Shown piece after piece: positions 43,747-56,574 of a DNA stretch of 64,000 nucleotides. The position numbers were made by a program, and so were the translations under genes. The notes under the pieces were generated by a model. The model was not told the origin of the DNA, ran no database searches, and saw nothing but the letters and a program-made list of their open reading frames with translations. The DNA is taken from assembly GCA_942493055.1 (NCBI GenBank), contig OW818680.1, forward strand, positions 1,178,001 to 1,242,000, read 5' to 3'. The DNA comes from CAIZQW01 sp942493055 (lineage in GTDB: Bacteria; Verrucomicrobiota; Kiritimatiellia; RFP12; UBA1067). How positions within the stretch are numbered: position 1 is the stretch's first letter; the number at the start of each line of letters is the position of its first letter.

Positions 43747-44702
43747 AAGTCCGCCTTTGCAATCAGATAAATGAGTATGGGCGCCCAGAAGGAGCACGAA
43801 GCCCCTACCCACATCGCATACATGAGGGACTGACGTCCAGACGCTGCCATGATTCCGGGAAGTAAGATATCCATGGAAGAGACAGCGCCGGGCGTCACGC
43901 CGAGCAACGCATAGCGATTCCGGCTCACCAGCGGAATCATCACCAAGGCAACCACATCGCGAAACATATTCGTCAGGAAAGCCACATTCCCCAATGTGAC
44001 ACCCCGCAACTCTTGAACCATGGGGCCACCCAATGTTTGCCAGCCCAATGGCGCAGCGCATAACATAGATTCGCGCCATCCATAACGCAAAAAGATCCCT
44101 GCAGTAGCGCTGAAGAGCAACGTGCCGGCAATGACAGCCACGGGCAAACCGAAAAACAAAACAAGCGATGAAGCGGTAGCTGAACCCTGCTTTAAACGAT
44201 TGTTCGAAAACGTTCGCAGCTCTTGCGCGCTTTGAACCCCCACAGCTAGAATCATCAACAGAAGAAAAAACTTAATCGGCACATCTACTTTTACGACAGG
44301 CATCCATGTGCCTGCGGCAATGCCCAGGATCAACAAACCGAGCGATCGATAAACAGGGCGCCAGACATGCAAACCAACCCTTTCCTCGGGATTCATTGGT
44401 GAAAGTTCATCAGGCTGGGTTAAGACGTTTGATTTAAAAAGCGTCCTGACACCCCCTATAAAGAAAAACGAAACCACGACGCTACCGGTTGCGGCACATA
44501 CGGCAATGACACCGGCGGAGATGATGTCAACCAAAAGAGAGCTGCACATCACGGACGCGGAGGCCATCTGGAAGCCAAACAAAGTAATGAGCACATACCC
44601 GCAAAAAAGCATGACCCAGTGGGCGATTTTAAATATGCGAGCCATTCGGACAAGAGCCCCGGATAAGAGTCCCAGGAGAAAAATGAGATAATAGGTGATC
44701 AC
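43743..44702 (-). CDS. LysO-like amino-acid exporter family membrane protein
   Basis: 319 residues with about eight to ten membrane helices. The overall pattern fits the LysO (YbjE, DUF340) family: an N-terminal small domain, LLILGIAAGTWMPVVKVDVP, then SAQELRTF, GWRESMLCAAPLGWQTLGG and the C-terminal SSMDILLPGIMAASGRQSLM. LysO exports lysine in E. coli. Here it is translationally coupled (4-nt overlaps) to a BtaA-like gene upstream and a methyltransferase downstream, so the substrate may be another amino acid or a lipid head-group compound. Confidence 0.75.
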   Translation of the reverse strand: MITYYLIFLLGLLSGALVRMARIFKIAHWVMLFCGYVLITLFGFQMASASVMCSSLLVDIISAGVIAVCAATGSVVVSFFFIGGVRTLFKSNVLTQPDELSPMNPEERVGLHVWRPVYRSLGLLILGIAAGTWMPVVKVDVPIKFFLLLMILAVGVQSAQELRTFSNNRLKQGSATASSLVLFFGLPVAVIAGTLLFSATAGIFLRYGWRESMLCAAPLGWQTLGGPMVQELRGVTLGNVAFLTNMFRDVVALVMIPLVSRNRYALLGVTPGAVSSMDILLPGIMAASGRQSLMYAMWVGASCSFWAPILIYLIAKADL

Positions 44703-45778
44703 GCGTTGACTCCAATAATAAAGGTGTACCCAAAGGAGGTGTCCTCAACTGCGAGTTCATCTTGCAAGGGTGTCAAAAAGCGAATCGGTCCAGTACTGTT
44801 CTGGAGGGGGGGCGTCCGCTGCGTGAGAAAATCACGCAGGCAAAAGCGTATACCTGGCTTGCCAGCAAAGAACTCAAAGAGGCGCTGGTAATCCCTAGCA
44901 CTCAAAAAAGAGGAGACATCGCTTAACGAATACTTATTACATCTCTTATTGTTCTTGTCCGTCAGCATATCAAAAAGCGATGCTGTTCGAATGGTGACAC
45001 GCTGCAATCTGGATTTGATCGTAGAGAAGTTTTCCTCGCGTAAATAGGGCGGATAATGGAGTGGATCAAAGAACCTGCCATAAAAAACAAGCGCCATCAT
45101 AAAACTCGAGCGTGCGAGGTGATGTTCCAGAAAACAGGTCATGCGATCATAAATATATTTCCAAGGCGGACGCTGGTCATCTGCATACGAATAGAATCCG
45201 GGGTCCCCTAGGACAAAGCGGAATGCCAGGCTATTGAAGGTGAGGCGCAATAGCAAGCGCCAATCCCAGGTGTTCCAATGCTCATGCAAAAACTGGCGCT
45301 GCTGCCCCAGGTCATCAAACGCGAACAACTGGCGAATCTTCTTGTTTCGCAGACAACGGAGCTGGAAAGAGGACATACGGAAATAGCGTTCCCAGCGTCC
45401 CTCATAAAGAATGCCGCGTTCGATCATGCCTCGACGGGCGTCAAACCATCTCGCGGCATCGGTTGTCAGCTGCAAACGAAGTGTCAGATAGCCCTCCCAT
45501 CTCGGTTTCGGACTCGGGTGCAAACCTAAAAACTGAGCATAGGCGGAATACTCCATCTCACGGATGGCAGCTGCTTTGAGTTCCAGCAGAAAATTCTGAG
45601 CAGGGTTTAAATCAAAAGCTACGACTTGGGCAGGATTTCCGAGGAGCATATGAAACACGCGGTCACCGCTTCCCGTGATACAACAGACCGTATCGCCTGG
45701 CGAAACATCCAAAGCACGCAGTTCTGCCAGGCCATCCTCGTTGCACGAGCTGTAATTCAGCGTATTGAAGAAACTCAC
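44699..45778 (-). CDS. DUF3419 family protein, BtaA-like
   Basis: 359 residues from a GTG at 45778 (SD GAGG upstream). A SAM-binding Rossmann start, GDTVCCITGSGDRVFHMLL at about 28-46 then VVAFDLNPAQNFLLELK, and the DUF3419 pattern of aromatic-rich helices (FLGDPGFYSYADDQRPPW). BtaA moves the 3-amino-3-carboxypropyl group of SAM to diacylglycerol, the first step of betaine-lipid (DGTS) synthesis. The call rests on family resemblance and on the methyltransferase in the same operon. First gene of the operon. Confidence 0.75.
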   Translation of the reverse strand: MSFFNTLNYSSCNEDGLAELRALDVSPGDTVCCITGSGDRVFHMLLGNPAQVVAFDLNPAQNFLLELKAAAIREMEYSAYAQFLGLHPSPKPRWEGYLTLRLQLTTDAARWFDARRGMIERGILYEGRWERYFRMSSFQLRCLRNKKIRQLFAFDDLGQQRQFLHEHWNTWDWRLLLRLTFNSLAFRFVLGDPGFYSYADDQRPPWKYIYDRMTCFLEHHLARSSFMMALVFYGRFFDPLHYPPYLREENFSTIKSRLQRVTIRTASLFDMLTDKNNKRCNKYSLSDVSSFLSARDYQRLFEFFAGKPGIRFCLRDFLTQRTPPLQNSTGPIRFLTPLQDELAVEDTSFGYTFIIGVNA

Positions 45779-45823
45779 GGCGTGTCATCCTCAAAAAAGG
45801 TTTCAAGTGATTGGTACGTGAGT

Positions 45824-45852
45824 AGTATAGTTTAGAGGTAAAGCGCTGGCAA
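45824..45852 (-). promoter_or_regulatory. promoter of the BtaA-like operon
   Basis: Minus strand: TTGCCA (45852-45847), 17-nt spacer, TATACT (45829-45824), about 45 nt upstream of the GTG. No Pho box seen nearby. Confidence 0.65.
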
Positions 45853-45860
45853 GCCTTGTT

Positions 45861-45885
45861 TTTGAGACCACGCAGTGGTCTCAAA
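45861..45885. repeat. GACCAC-type palindrome 3
   Basis: TTTGAGACCAC, loop GCA, GTGGTCTCAAA: perfect 11-bp stem. Third of three palindromes sharing the GACCAC core after the rRNA operon; lies next to the BtaA-operon promoter. Confidence 0.85.
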
Positions 45886-45951
45886 AGAGTGATTAAAAGA
45901 ACAGCCTTAGCCCTCGTTACGGCGACAGGGCTTCCCCTTTTTAACCACTCC

Positions 45952-45976
45952 ATTGCGACCACTGTGTGGTCGCAAT
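45952..45976. repeat. GACCAC-type palindrome 2
   Basis: ATTGCGACCAC, loop TGT, GTGGTCGCAAT: perfect 11-bp stem with a 3-nt loop. Confidence 0.85.
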
Positions 45977-45984
45977 AACACTCC

Positions 45985-46009
45985 TTTGCAACCACTGTGC
46001 GGTCGCAAA
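45985..46009 (-). repeat. GACCAC-type palindrome 1
   Basis: TTTGCAACCAC, TGT, GCGGTCGCAAA. Two A/C mismatches on the plus strand become G-U pairs in RNA read from the minus strand, so it can fold when transcribed past the rRNA operon. Confidence 0.8.
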
Positions 46010-46047
46010 AAAGGAAGGGCCGCAGACTGGTTAAAGTCTGCGGCCCT
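46004..46047 (-). terminator. terminator of the rRNA operon
   Basis: Perfect 13-bp stem AGGGCCGCAGACT / AGTCTGCGGCCCT with a 6-nt loop (46016-46047), followed on the minus strand by TCCTTTTTT. It starts 12 nt after the 5S 3' end. Confidence 0.92.
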
Positions 46048-46058
46048 GGAAATAAAAA

Positions 46059-46173
46059 CCGGCGGCGTCCTACTCTCCCACAGGCGCGTCCTGCAGTACC
46101 CTCGGCGATGGGGCCCTTCACTTCCGTGTTCGGAATGGGAACGGGTGTTTCCTCCCCTCTGAGGCCACCGGAA
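46059..46173 (-). rRNA. rrf: 5S ribosomal RNA
   Basis: About 115 nt. The minus strand carries the conserved ACCCGTTCCCATTCCGAACA core and the closing stem. Ends placed by the stem; accurate to a few bases. Confidence 0.93.
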
Positions 46174-46295
46174 AAACTGTCGCTGCATAGTCTGTGAAGA
46201 GAAGGATTGCGACGCAGGCGCGGACGGTGTCGCACCATCCAGGCTCACGGCTCTTGATTGTGAAGTGCGGCTTTTAATTAAAAGACGCAAAAAAC

Positions 46296-49197
<2,902 letters not shown>

Positions 49198-49351
49198 GAC
49201 CTGTAAGGGTACGGCACCAATCTCGCGCTTCTACGTTGCAATCTCTTCTCTTCCCAGACTATGCAGTTGTCAAAGATCAAACCCCGCCTGAGCGGGGAAA
49301 ACCGTCGCGATATGTTCAGCCTTCAAGTAAGCCGCCCCGTCCATTCGTAAA

Positions 49352-49428
49352 TGGTGGGCGTGCCTGGAATCGAACCGGGGACCTCGTCCTTATCAGGGAC
49401 GCGCTCTAACCAACTGAGCTACACGCCC
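49352..49428 (-). tRNA. tRNA-Ile (GAT)
   Basis: 77 nt with encoded CCA. Acceptor GGGCGTG/CACGCCC, anticodon loop CTGATAA gives GAU, TPsiC loop GGTTCGATTCC. Lies in the 16S-23S spacer. Confidence 0.96.
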
Positions 49429-49435
49429 GGCAGGA

Positions 49436-49511
49436 TGGTGGAGGCAGCCGGAGTCGAACCGGCGACATCCAGCTTGCAAAGCTGGCGCTCTACCAATTGA
49501 GCTATGCCCCC
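49436..49511 (-). tRNA. tRNA-Ala (TGC)
   Basis: 76 nt with encoded CCA. Acceptor GGGGGCA/TGCCTCC with one G-T pair, anticodon loop TTTGCAA gives UGC, TPsiC GGTTCGACTCC. Note: in transcription order this tRNA comes before tRNA-Ile, that is 16S-Ala-Ile-23S, the reverse of the common 16S-Ile-Ala order. Confidence 0.96.
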
Positions 49512-49677
49512 GGACGACGGGCCTTCTTACTTCTCGCGCTGAATCGCGCGCCTAGGCGCCTCGCGGGGCCGCTGCGTGCGGCCCGATGGGGATGCGGGAA
49601 AATGAAACTCATGCCGGGTCACAGGCTCGCGCCTGTTTCACCATAGCCGCCGCATCTCTGCGGGGCTGTCTCCTTAG

Positions 49678-51235
<1,558 letters not shown>

Positions 51236-51439
51236 ATTCTTCTGAGTTGGGGCGGACTGCTCCGCCCCGAACTTCAAATAAGTTGTTGACCTAGCACAAG
51301 CTTCATTTTCCCACATCCCCGCCGGGCCGTCCAAAACTGAACCGGACTCCGTGGAGGATGCGCCTAAGCTTCGGTTGTCAAAAGATCAAATTTTCTTCTT
51401 GCGTTTCAGGCTCTCGCCTTGTTTCGCAAAGGACGTTTA

Positions 51440-51468
51440 TGGTATCAAAACCAACCCCGTCCTGTCAA
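51440..51468 (-). promoter_or_regulatory. rRNA promoter P2 (proximal)
   Basis: Minus strand: TTGACA (51468-51463), 17-nt spacer containing CGGGGT and ending TTTTG, ATACCA (51445-51440). Followed by ACGTCCTTTGCG, as in P1. About 205 nt before the 16S gene. Confidence 0.65.
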
Positions 51469-51559
51469 CAGCCGATTTAAAATTTCTTCAATTTATTTTC
51501 GGCCGCCCCCTCTTCCGCCGCCTCGGTCTCGCAACGTCTGGTGGCGCAAAAGGACGGTT

Positions 51560-51589
51560 AATTTATCAAAGGTGACCCCGAAATGTCAA
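51560..51589 (-). promoter_or_regulatory. rRNA promoter P1 (distal)
   Basis: Minus strand: TTGACA (51589-51584), 18-nt spacer containing CGGGGT and ending TTTGA, TAAATT (51565-51560), then CCGTCCTTTTGCG. Same layout as P2, so the two look like a duplicated promoter unit of about 45 bp. Confidence 0.65.
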
Positions 51590-51638
51590 CGGGTATTTTG
51601 AAAAAAGTTCACTTATTTCAAAAAGGGGTTTAAACGCA

Positions 51639-51668
51639 TTGACTTTCCTTCGCCTGAGTCCTCATAAT
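51639..51668 (+). promoter_or_regulatory. promoter of the TrkA/KtrA-like gene
   Basis: TTGACT (51639-51644), 18-nt spacer, CATAAT (51663-51668), 50 nt before the ATG at 51718. It is divergent from the rRNA promoters. Confidence 0.55.
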
Positions 51669-51717
51669 ATAAGCTTTATTCAAGCATATTAGCGAATCAC
51701 AGCACAAGGAACGCACC

Positions 51718-52389
51718 ATGAAACGAATCGGCATTATCGGCGCAGGACGCTTTGGATATTCCCTTGCGGAGAGTTTAGCCTCGCACGGCGCTGAAGTCCT
51801 TTTGATTGATCAGGACCGTGAAAAAATTCAGACGCTCTCAGAGTTCGTGACAAAGGCCATTGAAGGCGATGTCACCAATATCCGCACATTGCAGGATGCG
51901 GGCTTCGCTGAATGCGATGTTGTGGTGATCGCCATCGGCTCCAATCTGGAAGGCAGCATCATGGCCACCGTCCATTGCAAGAAACTTGAAGTGCCGCTGG
52001 TCGTCGCCAAGGCGAACTCCGATGTGCACGGTGAAATCTTAAGGCGCGTGGGCGCTGATAAAGTGATCTATCCGAATCGTGACTGCGCGAAAAACCTCGC
52101 ACGCACCTTGCTTTCCAAGGGCAATGTTGATTTATTTGCCATCTCGGACGACTTCAATATTGCAGAGATTGACGTACCCGATTCGATAAAAAACAAGACG
52201 CTCCTTGAGGCGAACGTGCGGAAACAATTCGGTGTCACCGTGCTCTGTGTGCGCCGTCTGGCAGCAGACCCGGAAGATCCGCGCACCGTGATCATTCCGA
52301 CGGCTGACGACACCATTCTCCCCGAGGACAAACTGCTTGTGTTTGGCCCCATCAAGAAAATTGACGCGATTGCCCAGGAAGCCCAATGA
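51718..52389 (+). CDS. TrkA/KtrA-type potassium-uptake regulatory subunit
   Basis: 223 residues, one RCK unit. The NAD-binding motif RIGIIGAGRFGYSLAESLA is at 3-21, the acidic end of the second strand at LLIDQDREK, GDVTNIRTLQDAGF follows; an RCK_C domain covers about 135-220 (IAEIDVPDSIKNKTLLEANV; LVFGPIKKIDAIA). It gates a TrkH/KtrB channel in response to ATP or NADH. That channel gene is not beside it, which is unusual. The stop overlaps the next start (ATGA). Confidence 0.88.
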   Translation: MKRIGIIGAGRFGYSLAESLASHGAEVLLIDQDREKIQTLSEFVTKAIEGDVTNIRTLQDAGFAECDVVVIAIGSNLEGSIMATVHCKKLEVPLVVAKANSDVHGEILRRVGADKVIYPNRDCAKNLARTLLSKGNVDLFAISDDFNIAEIDVPDSIKNKTLLEANVRKQFGVTVLCVRRLAADPEDPRTVIIPTADDTILPEDKLLVFGPIKKIDAIAQEAQ

Positions 52390-53171
52390 AGTATCTTTTC
52401 GGACCTGTCCCTTCCAGACGTTACGGACGCTCGCTCGGCGTTGATTTATCGATCTTAAAGACCTGCACGCTGAATTGCCGGTTCTGTCAACTCGGCGACA
52501 CGCAGGCCGTGACAATCACCCGCACAGATCAGCCGCCCATCGAGGATGTTTTGGGGGAGCTGCGCCAGTGGCTCACCCGTCATGAACCGCTTGACTATAT
52601 CACAGCGAGCGGCTCGGGCGAGCCGACGTTGCATCTGCACTTCGGAGACCTCTTCCGCTTTGTGCGGGCCGAGACGCCATTCCGTTCGCTCCTGCTCTCC
52701 AACGGCTCGCTTTTTACGCTTCCTGAAGTTCGGCGCGAAGCTGCCCTTGCAGACGTTGTGAAGGTCTCTTTAAACGCCTGGGATCAGGCCTCGTTCGAGC
52801 AGATTGTCCGTCCGCATCCCTCCTTGAAATTTGAGGCTATTTTAGAGGGGTATTACGCCTTCCGGCAGATCTTTTCAGGCCGGTTGGACCTCGAAGTTTT
52901 CATCATTCCGGGCATCAACGACACCGTGGAACAGATTGATCGCATTGCAACTCTTGCCCAGCGTTTCAGCCCCGATGATATTTCACTGAACACAGCCGTG
53001 CGGCCGACTGCTGACCGGACTTTGGTGGCGTGCCCGTGCGAGCAGATGGCGCAACTCGCAACCCGCTTTCAGATTCACGCGCATGACAGCGGTCCTCAAG
53101 ACACGACGGTCCCTGCAAACATGACACAAGAAGAGAAGGATGCGCTGCACGTGCGCCATCCATTCAAATAA
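52386..53171 (+). CDS. radical SAM protein, COG0731-like
   Basis: 261 residues. N-terminal FGPVPSRRYGRSLGVDL is the hallmark of this group; the cluster motif is CTLNCRFC (CxxxCxxC) at about 27-34. SAM-binding TASGSGEPTLH at about 76-86 and VFIIPGINDT later. The group is related to wyosine-base enzymes in archaea, but bacterial members have no settled function. It is coupled to the potassium regulator by a 4-nt overlap and converges with the DUF4340 gene with only 6 nt between the stops. Confidence 0.85.
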   Translation: MKYLFGPVPSRRYGRSLGVDLSILKTCTLNCRFCQLGDTQAVTITRTDQPPIEDVLGELRQWLTRHEPLDYITASGSGEPTLHLHFGDLFRFVRAETPFRSLLLSNGSLFTLPEVRREAALADVVKVSLNAWDQASFEQIVRPHPSLKFEAILEGYYAFRQIFSGRLDLEVFIIPGINDTVEQIDRIATLAQRFSPDDISLNTAVRPTADRTLVACPCEQMAQLATRFQIHAHDSGPQDTTVPANMTQEEKDALHVRHPFK

Positions 53172-53177
53172 GCACAG

Positions 53178-55037
53178 CTACGGCGACTGTACAAGCGACT
53201 TGACGAGGAGCGCCACGGTCTTGGCGTCGAGGACAAAGACGAGGTCCTGTCCCCGCACCATGGCATAGCGAGCGCCTTCAGACGTTTGACTGCCCACCAG
53301 AATGGTCTTCCGTATCGCATCACCCGCATCCACGCTGACACTCATTTCCATCCACGGCTTCTTGAGTCCATACGCATCCGCGTCGCTCGATATCGCGCAG
53401 GGCTTCTCGACACGGTCAGCGGTTAACTTGGACAGCAGCGTCAACCGTTCCGTCATGGCCTCCGTGCTCAGCACGCCGGAGGTGTTCTCCAGATGCCACA
53501 AGCCCTCCTTGTCGCGTTCGACAACCTCTGTTCCTCCAGAAGGCAGTTTCGTACTGATGCGCTGAATCGAATTATTCGTAAAAGAGAGCATGGTCCTGTC
53601 GTAGAGCGCGAGCGCGGCACCGGCATGCAGAAAGACGGCTGGAACCGCATTCATCTCCACGCGATAGGCCATCGTTGCGTTGGTCATGCTCACCGAGTAA
53701 TAGGCTTTCCCTTCAACATATTCCGGCTTCAGCAGCAACTTTGTGCTCGCGCCTCCATTCGTCACAACCTCAATGCGGCTCGTTCCGTCCGTTGCGTCCA
53801 CCGGTTGCGCAAGCGCTGCATCTACCGTGTTTGTCGTTGAGAGAATTTCAACCGCATTCAGCCGCAGCAATCGCTCGATCGCCTCTGTCACGCTCACTTG
53901 ATCAGCGCGTCCTACAATCGGCGACACCAGTTGCCATATCCCGTTTTGCTGCGTCAAAACAAACAACGCCCCTTCAACCGCTATTTCAAGCCGGTTCACC
54001 TTGTCTGGACGTTCAAAGAAGAGTCGCATATCCCTTAAATCAGAAGGGGTGCATTGGAAGGCCGTAACAACCGAATTGGACACCGTCGCAATCGCTTGCC
54101 CTCCGGGCATCAAGACATAGCGGAAGCCTTCCATCCCCTCAGCGCTATTGCCAAAGACAAGGCGCGACGGCTCCGCGGTCGCAGCGTCTTGCGCCGAAAT
54201 CTGCAGTAGCATATCCGTGCCCAGGCCATAAACCTCAAGGCGCGTTTTCAATGCCGATTCGGAGACCGAAGCCTCTTCCGCCCGGGTTGCCGAGGGCCAG
54301 ACAAACTGAGCGGCCTTGACAGCATAAAGCGCATCCAGCATGGCCGTCACTTTCCGGTCATCCGCAGGAGCCTCCGACGGCTGGGTCAAACGCCACGTGC
54401 CGCTCTCCTTCGAGAGCCGAATAAAGGGCTTGCCTTGCGCCTTGATCTCCAAGATACGCAAGCGTGAACGTTCATAGGAGACAATCTCTCTCGACCGAAA
54501 GGCATCAAGGGTCATCGGCACACTGTCCAGCAGCTCTGAGGAGACGCTCATGACCTGATCCGCTACTGCGGCTACACGGACATAGACTTCATTGCCTGCG
54601 GGCGCTGTTGCGCCAATAAAGACTGTATCCGTCCGCTCGCCTTCTTGTATCGACAGGCACACAGAGGCAGGGGCAAAGCCGAAATCGCGCAACGAGAGCT
54701 CCCGGCGACGCATCTCCGAGGAGCGTATTCGATCCGTCACCCGCGCATGCTCGATCGCATCCAGCAGACGGGCGACAACGGCTTGGTCGACGCGCGAAGG
54801 GAAAGGCGAATAGAGCTCCCATGCGCCATCCCTTCCATGGCGCTTGAGGCCCGCATACAGGGCGCCGCGCTCAATGGTCATTCGCTGAGCCGTATCCAGC
54901 GGGGAGGAGACCAAGGTGTCCTTTTCCGGCACCGAATTGTTCGATGACCAGACAAACAGCTTATCGATGTTCAGCAGCAGTACGCTGCAGACCACGATCC
55001 CCAGGATCAAGAACAATATGACACGCCGATTACCCAT
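53178..55037 (-). CDS. DUF4340 membrane-anchored protein
   Basis: 619 residues. One N-terminal membrane helix (VILFLILGIVVCSVLLLNI at about 5-23) and a long extracytoplasmic part with DUF4340 repeats: IERGALYAGLKRHGRDGAWEL, ILEIKAQGKPFIRLSKESG.. and FALTQQNGIWQLV-like beta hairpins that recur about every 150 residues. DUF4340 proteins accompany Gld-type ABC transporters. It is the last gene of that operon here, 1 nt after the GldG-like stop. Confidence 0.85.
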   Translation of the reverse strand: MGNRRVILFLILGIVVCSVLLLNIDKLFVWSSNNSVPEKDTLVSSPLDTAQRMTIERGALYAGLKRHGRDGAWELYSPFPSRVDQAVVARLLDAIEHARVTDRIRSSEMRRRELSLRDFGFAPASVCLSIQEGERTDTVFIGATAPAGNEVYVRVAAVADQVMSVSSELLDSVPMTLDAFRSREIVSYERSRLRILEIKAQGKPFIRLSKESGTWRLTQPSEAPADDRKVTAMLDALYAVKAAQFVWPSATRAEEASVSESALKTRLEVYGLGTDMLLQISAQDAATAEPSRLVFGNSAEGMEGFRYVLMPGGQAIATVSNSVVTAFQCTPSDLRDMRLFFERPDKVNRLEIAVEGALFVLTQQNGIWQLVSPIVGRADQVSVTEAIERLLRLNAVEILSTTNTVDAALAQPVDATDGTSRIEVVTNGGASTKLLLKPEYVEGKAYYSVSMTNATMAYRVEMNAVPAVFLHAGAALALYDRTMLSFTNNSIQRISTKLPSGGTEVVERDKEGLWHLENTSGVLSTEAMTERLTLLSKLTADRVEKPCAISSDADAYGLKKPWMEMSVSVDAGDAIRKTILVGSQTSEGARYAMVRGQDLVFVLDAKTVALLVKSLVQSP

Positions 55038-55038
55038 A

Positions 55039-56547
55039 CTACCACCGTACTAACTTAAAGAGAAAACGTCCTGCAAGCAGGAAAATAAGGGGAATGCCCG
55101 CACTTGCCCAGGCCATCAGCAGATACCATTCCCTACGATCAAAACCGGTCACCAGCATGGCGTCGCCCCCTAAGGATGAGGCAGTGACAGCATCAATGCC
55201 TGACAACCAGGCGAGGATGTTCATAAAGAAATCCTGATTGGCATTCGCCCGACGCCCCAAGGTGGCATTCATCACAAAATCCGTCTCGCCCACCACACAA
55301 ATGCGCGTGGCCGTATAGGCCACATCTTTCGCAACAAAGGCACCGCGCTCGGAAAGTGCGACCATGGTGACCGGCCCCTTGAGCTCACCGCGCTGCGGAT
55401 TGAATTGCCGTGGCAACAGGTCAGGCTCCGACTCCCCCCACCCCTGCTCGTCCGTCCAGGCCAGGGCAATCACTTGCGGACGATCCCCCTCTTCCGACCG
55501 AGGTCCGAAAATTGTCTCCAAACAGACCGGGCCGCCAAAGACGACCGAAGCGTTCCCTAAATCGAGCGTCGTCGGATGACGCGCAAACGTATTGACCAAG
55601 ACATCCTGGCCTGACAAGGTGCGGGTACTCGTCGCCACAAACGAGGTCACACGAATACCCCATTCATGGAGGATATGTTCAAGCCCACTCTTTTGGCGCG
55701 GAGAAACCATATAGAGCATACGTCCGCCGCGCTGCAAGAACGACGTAATCATTGCCTGCTCTTCCGAGGCGAGGATGCGTGATGCGCCCGCGATCAATAA
55801 GATGCGGCAATCATCCGGCAGGCTCGATTTTCCAGCAAGCACCAACGGCCTGACCTCGTACCCGTCGCGCGTCATGACCCGTGAAATATCTGAAAACCCG
55901 CGAATGGGGTCATAATCGTCATACCGTCCTTCGCCATGGCCTTGCAACCAGTAGACAACCGGGCGTTCGTGAGGCTGCGCCAACCGCGTGATCGCGGCCG
56001 CACACGCCATCTCGCCTTGGAAGATCCCTTCAGCGCCTTGACGTGTCTCCCGCGTCGCGTCCCCCTGTCCACGCTTGTCCTGAGGCTGTGACATCATCTC
56101 GTCAAGCGTCACGGTCACACGCCGTCGTTGGCGTTCAAAAAAGAGCGCGTTGACAGGAACGCCATACGAAGCTAATTGCCCTGCGCGCACGAGATCCCAG
56201 CGCGGGTCGACATATTCGATCTGGATGTTCACGCCCGCAACGCTTTGAGCGGCTTGCCGGAGGCCTTTCAAGAGGCGAGTAACAGGTCTGAACATTTTAT
56301 GGCGGCGCTCCATAAAGCAGGAGATCTTCACACTCCCCTGGGTCTCAGCCAGCACCTTACGCGTCCGTTCAGAAACCATCCGAACACCGCTAATCGGCAG
56401 CTCCGTCGAGAAGTCCAGATGCGCGGAAAGCACCAGCACGAGCACGGAGAATACAGCACTCAGCAGAATGGCAAGCAACGACGTCAGTCGCAACTGGTTG
56501 CGATTCGCCTTTGCGAGAGCCTTTTTTTTCTTTTCAATCACACTCAT
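55039..56547 (-). CDS. GldG-like ABC auxiliary protein (ABC_transp_aux)
   Basis: 502 residues. Membrane helices at about 22-42 and 478-498 with a large external domain between: TRKVLAETQGSVKISCFMER, VVYWLQGHGEGRYDDY at about 200, LILIAGASRILAS-type Rossmann strand, and a C-terminal VVGETDFVMNATLGRRANAN, the signature end of this family. In Bacteroidetes GldG works with the GldF permease and GldA ATPase; outside gliding bacteria the role is unknown. Confidence 0.85.
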   Translation of the reverse strand: MSVIEKKKKALAKANRNQLRLTSLLAILLSAVFSVLVLVLSAHLDFSTELPISGVRMVSERTRKVLAETQGSVKISCFMERRHKMFRPVTRLLKGLRQAAQSVAGVNIQIEYVDPRWDLVRAGQLASYGVPVNALFFERQRRRVTVTLDEMMSQPQDKRGQGDATRETRQGAEGIFQGEMACAAAITRLAQPHERPVVYWLQGHGEGRYDDYDPIRGFSDISRVMTRDGYEVRPLVLAGKSSLPDDCRILLIAGASRILASEEQAMITSFLQRGGRMLYMVSPRQKSGLEHILHEWGIRVTSFVATSTRTLSGQDVLVNTFARHPTTLDLGNASVVFGGPVCLETIFGPRSEEGDRPQVIALAWTDEQGWGESEPDLLPRQFNPQRGELKGPVTMVALSERGAFVAKDVAYTATRICVVGETDFVMNATLGRRANANQDFFMNILAWLSGIDAVTASSLGGDAMLVTGFDRREWYLLMAWASAGIPLIFLLAGRFLFKLVRW

Positions 56548-56574
56548 GATTCTTGTCGTATCCGCCAGCGCGGA

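Noticed and set aside
45779..45860. Pho box ahead of the BtaA-like operon
   Set aside because: No CTGTCAT-N4-CTGTCAT-type repeat found, although phosphate control would be expected for betaine lipids.
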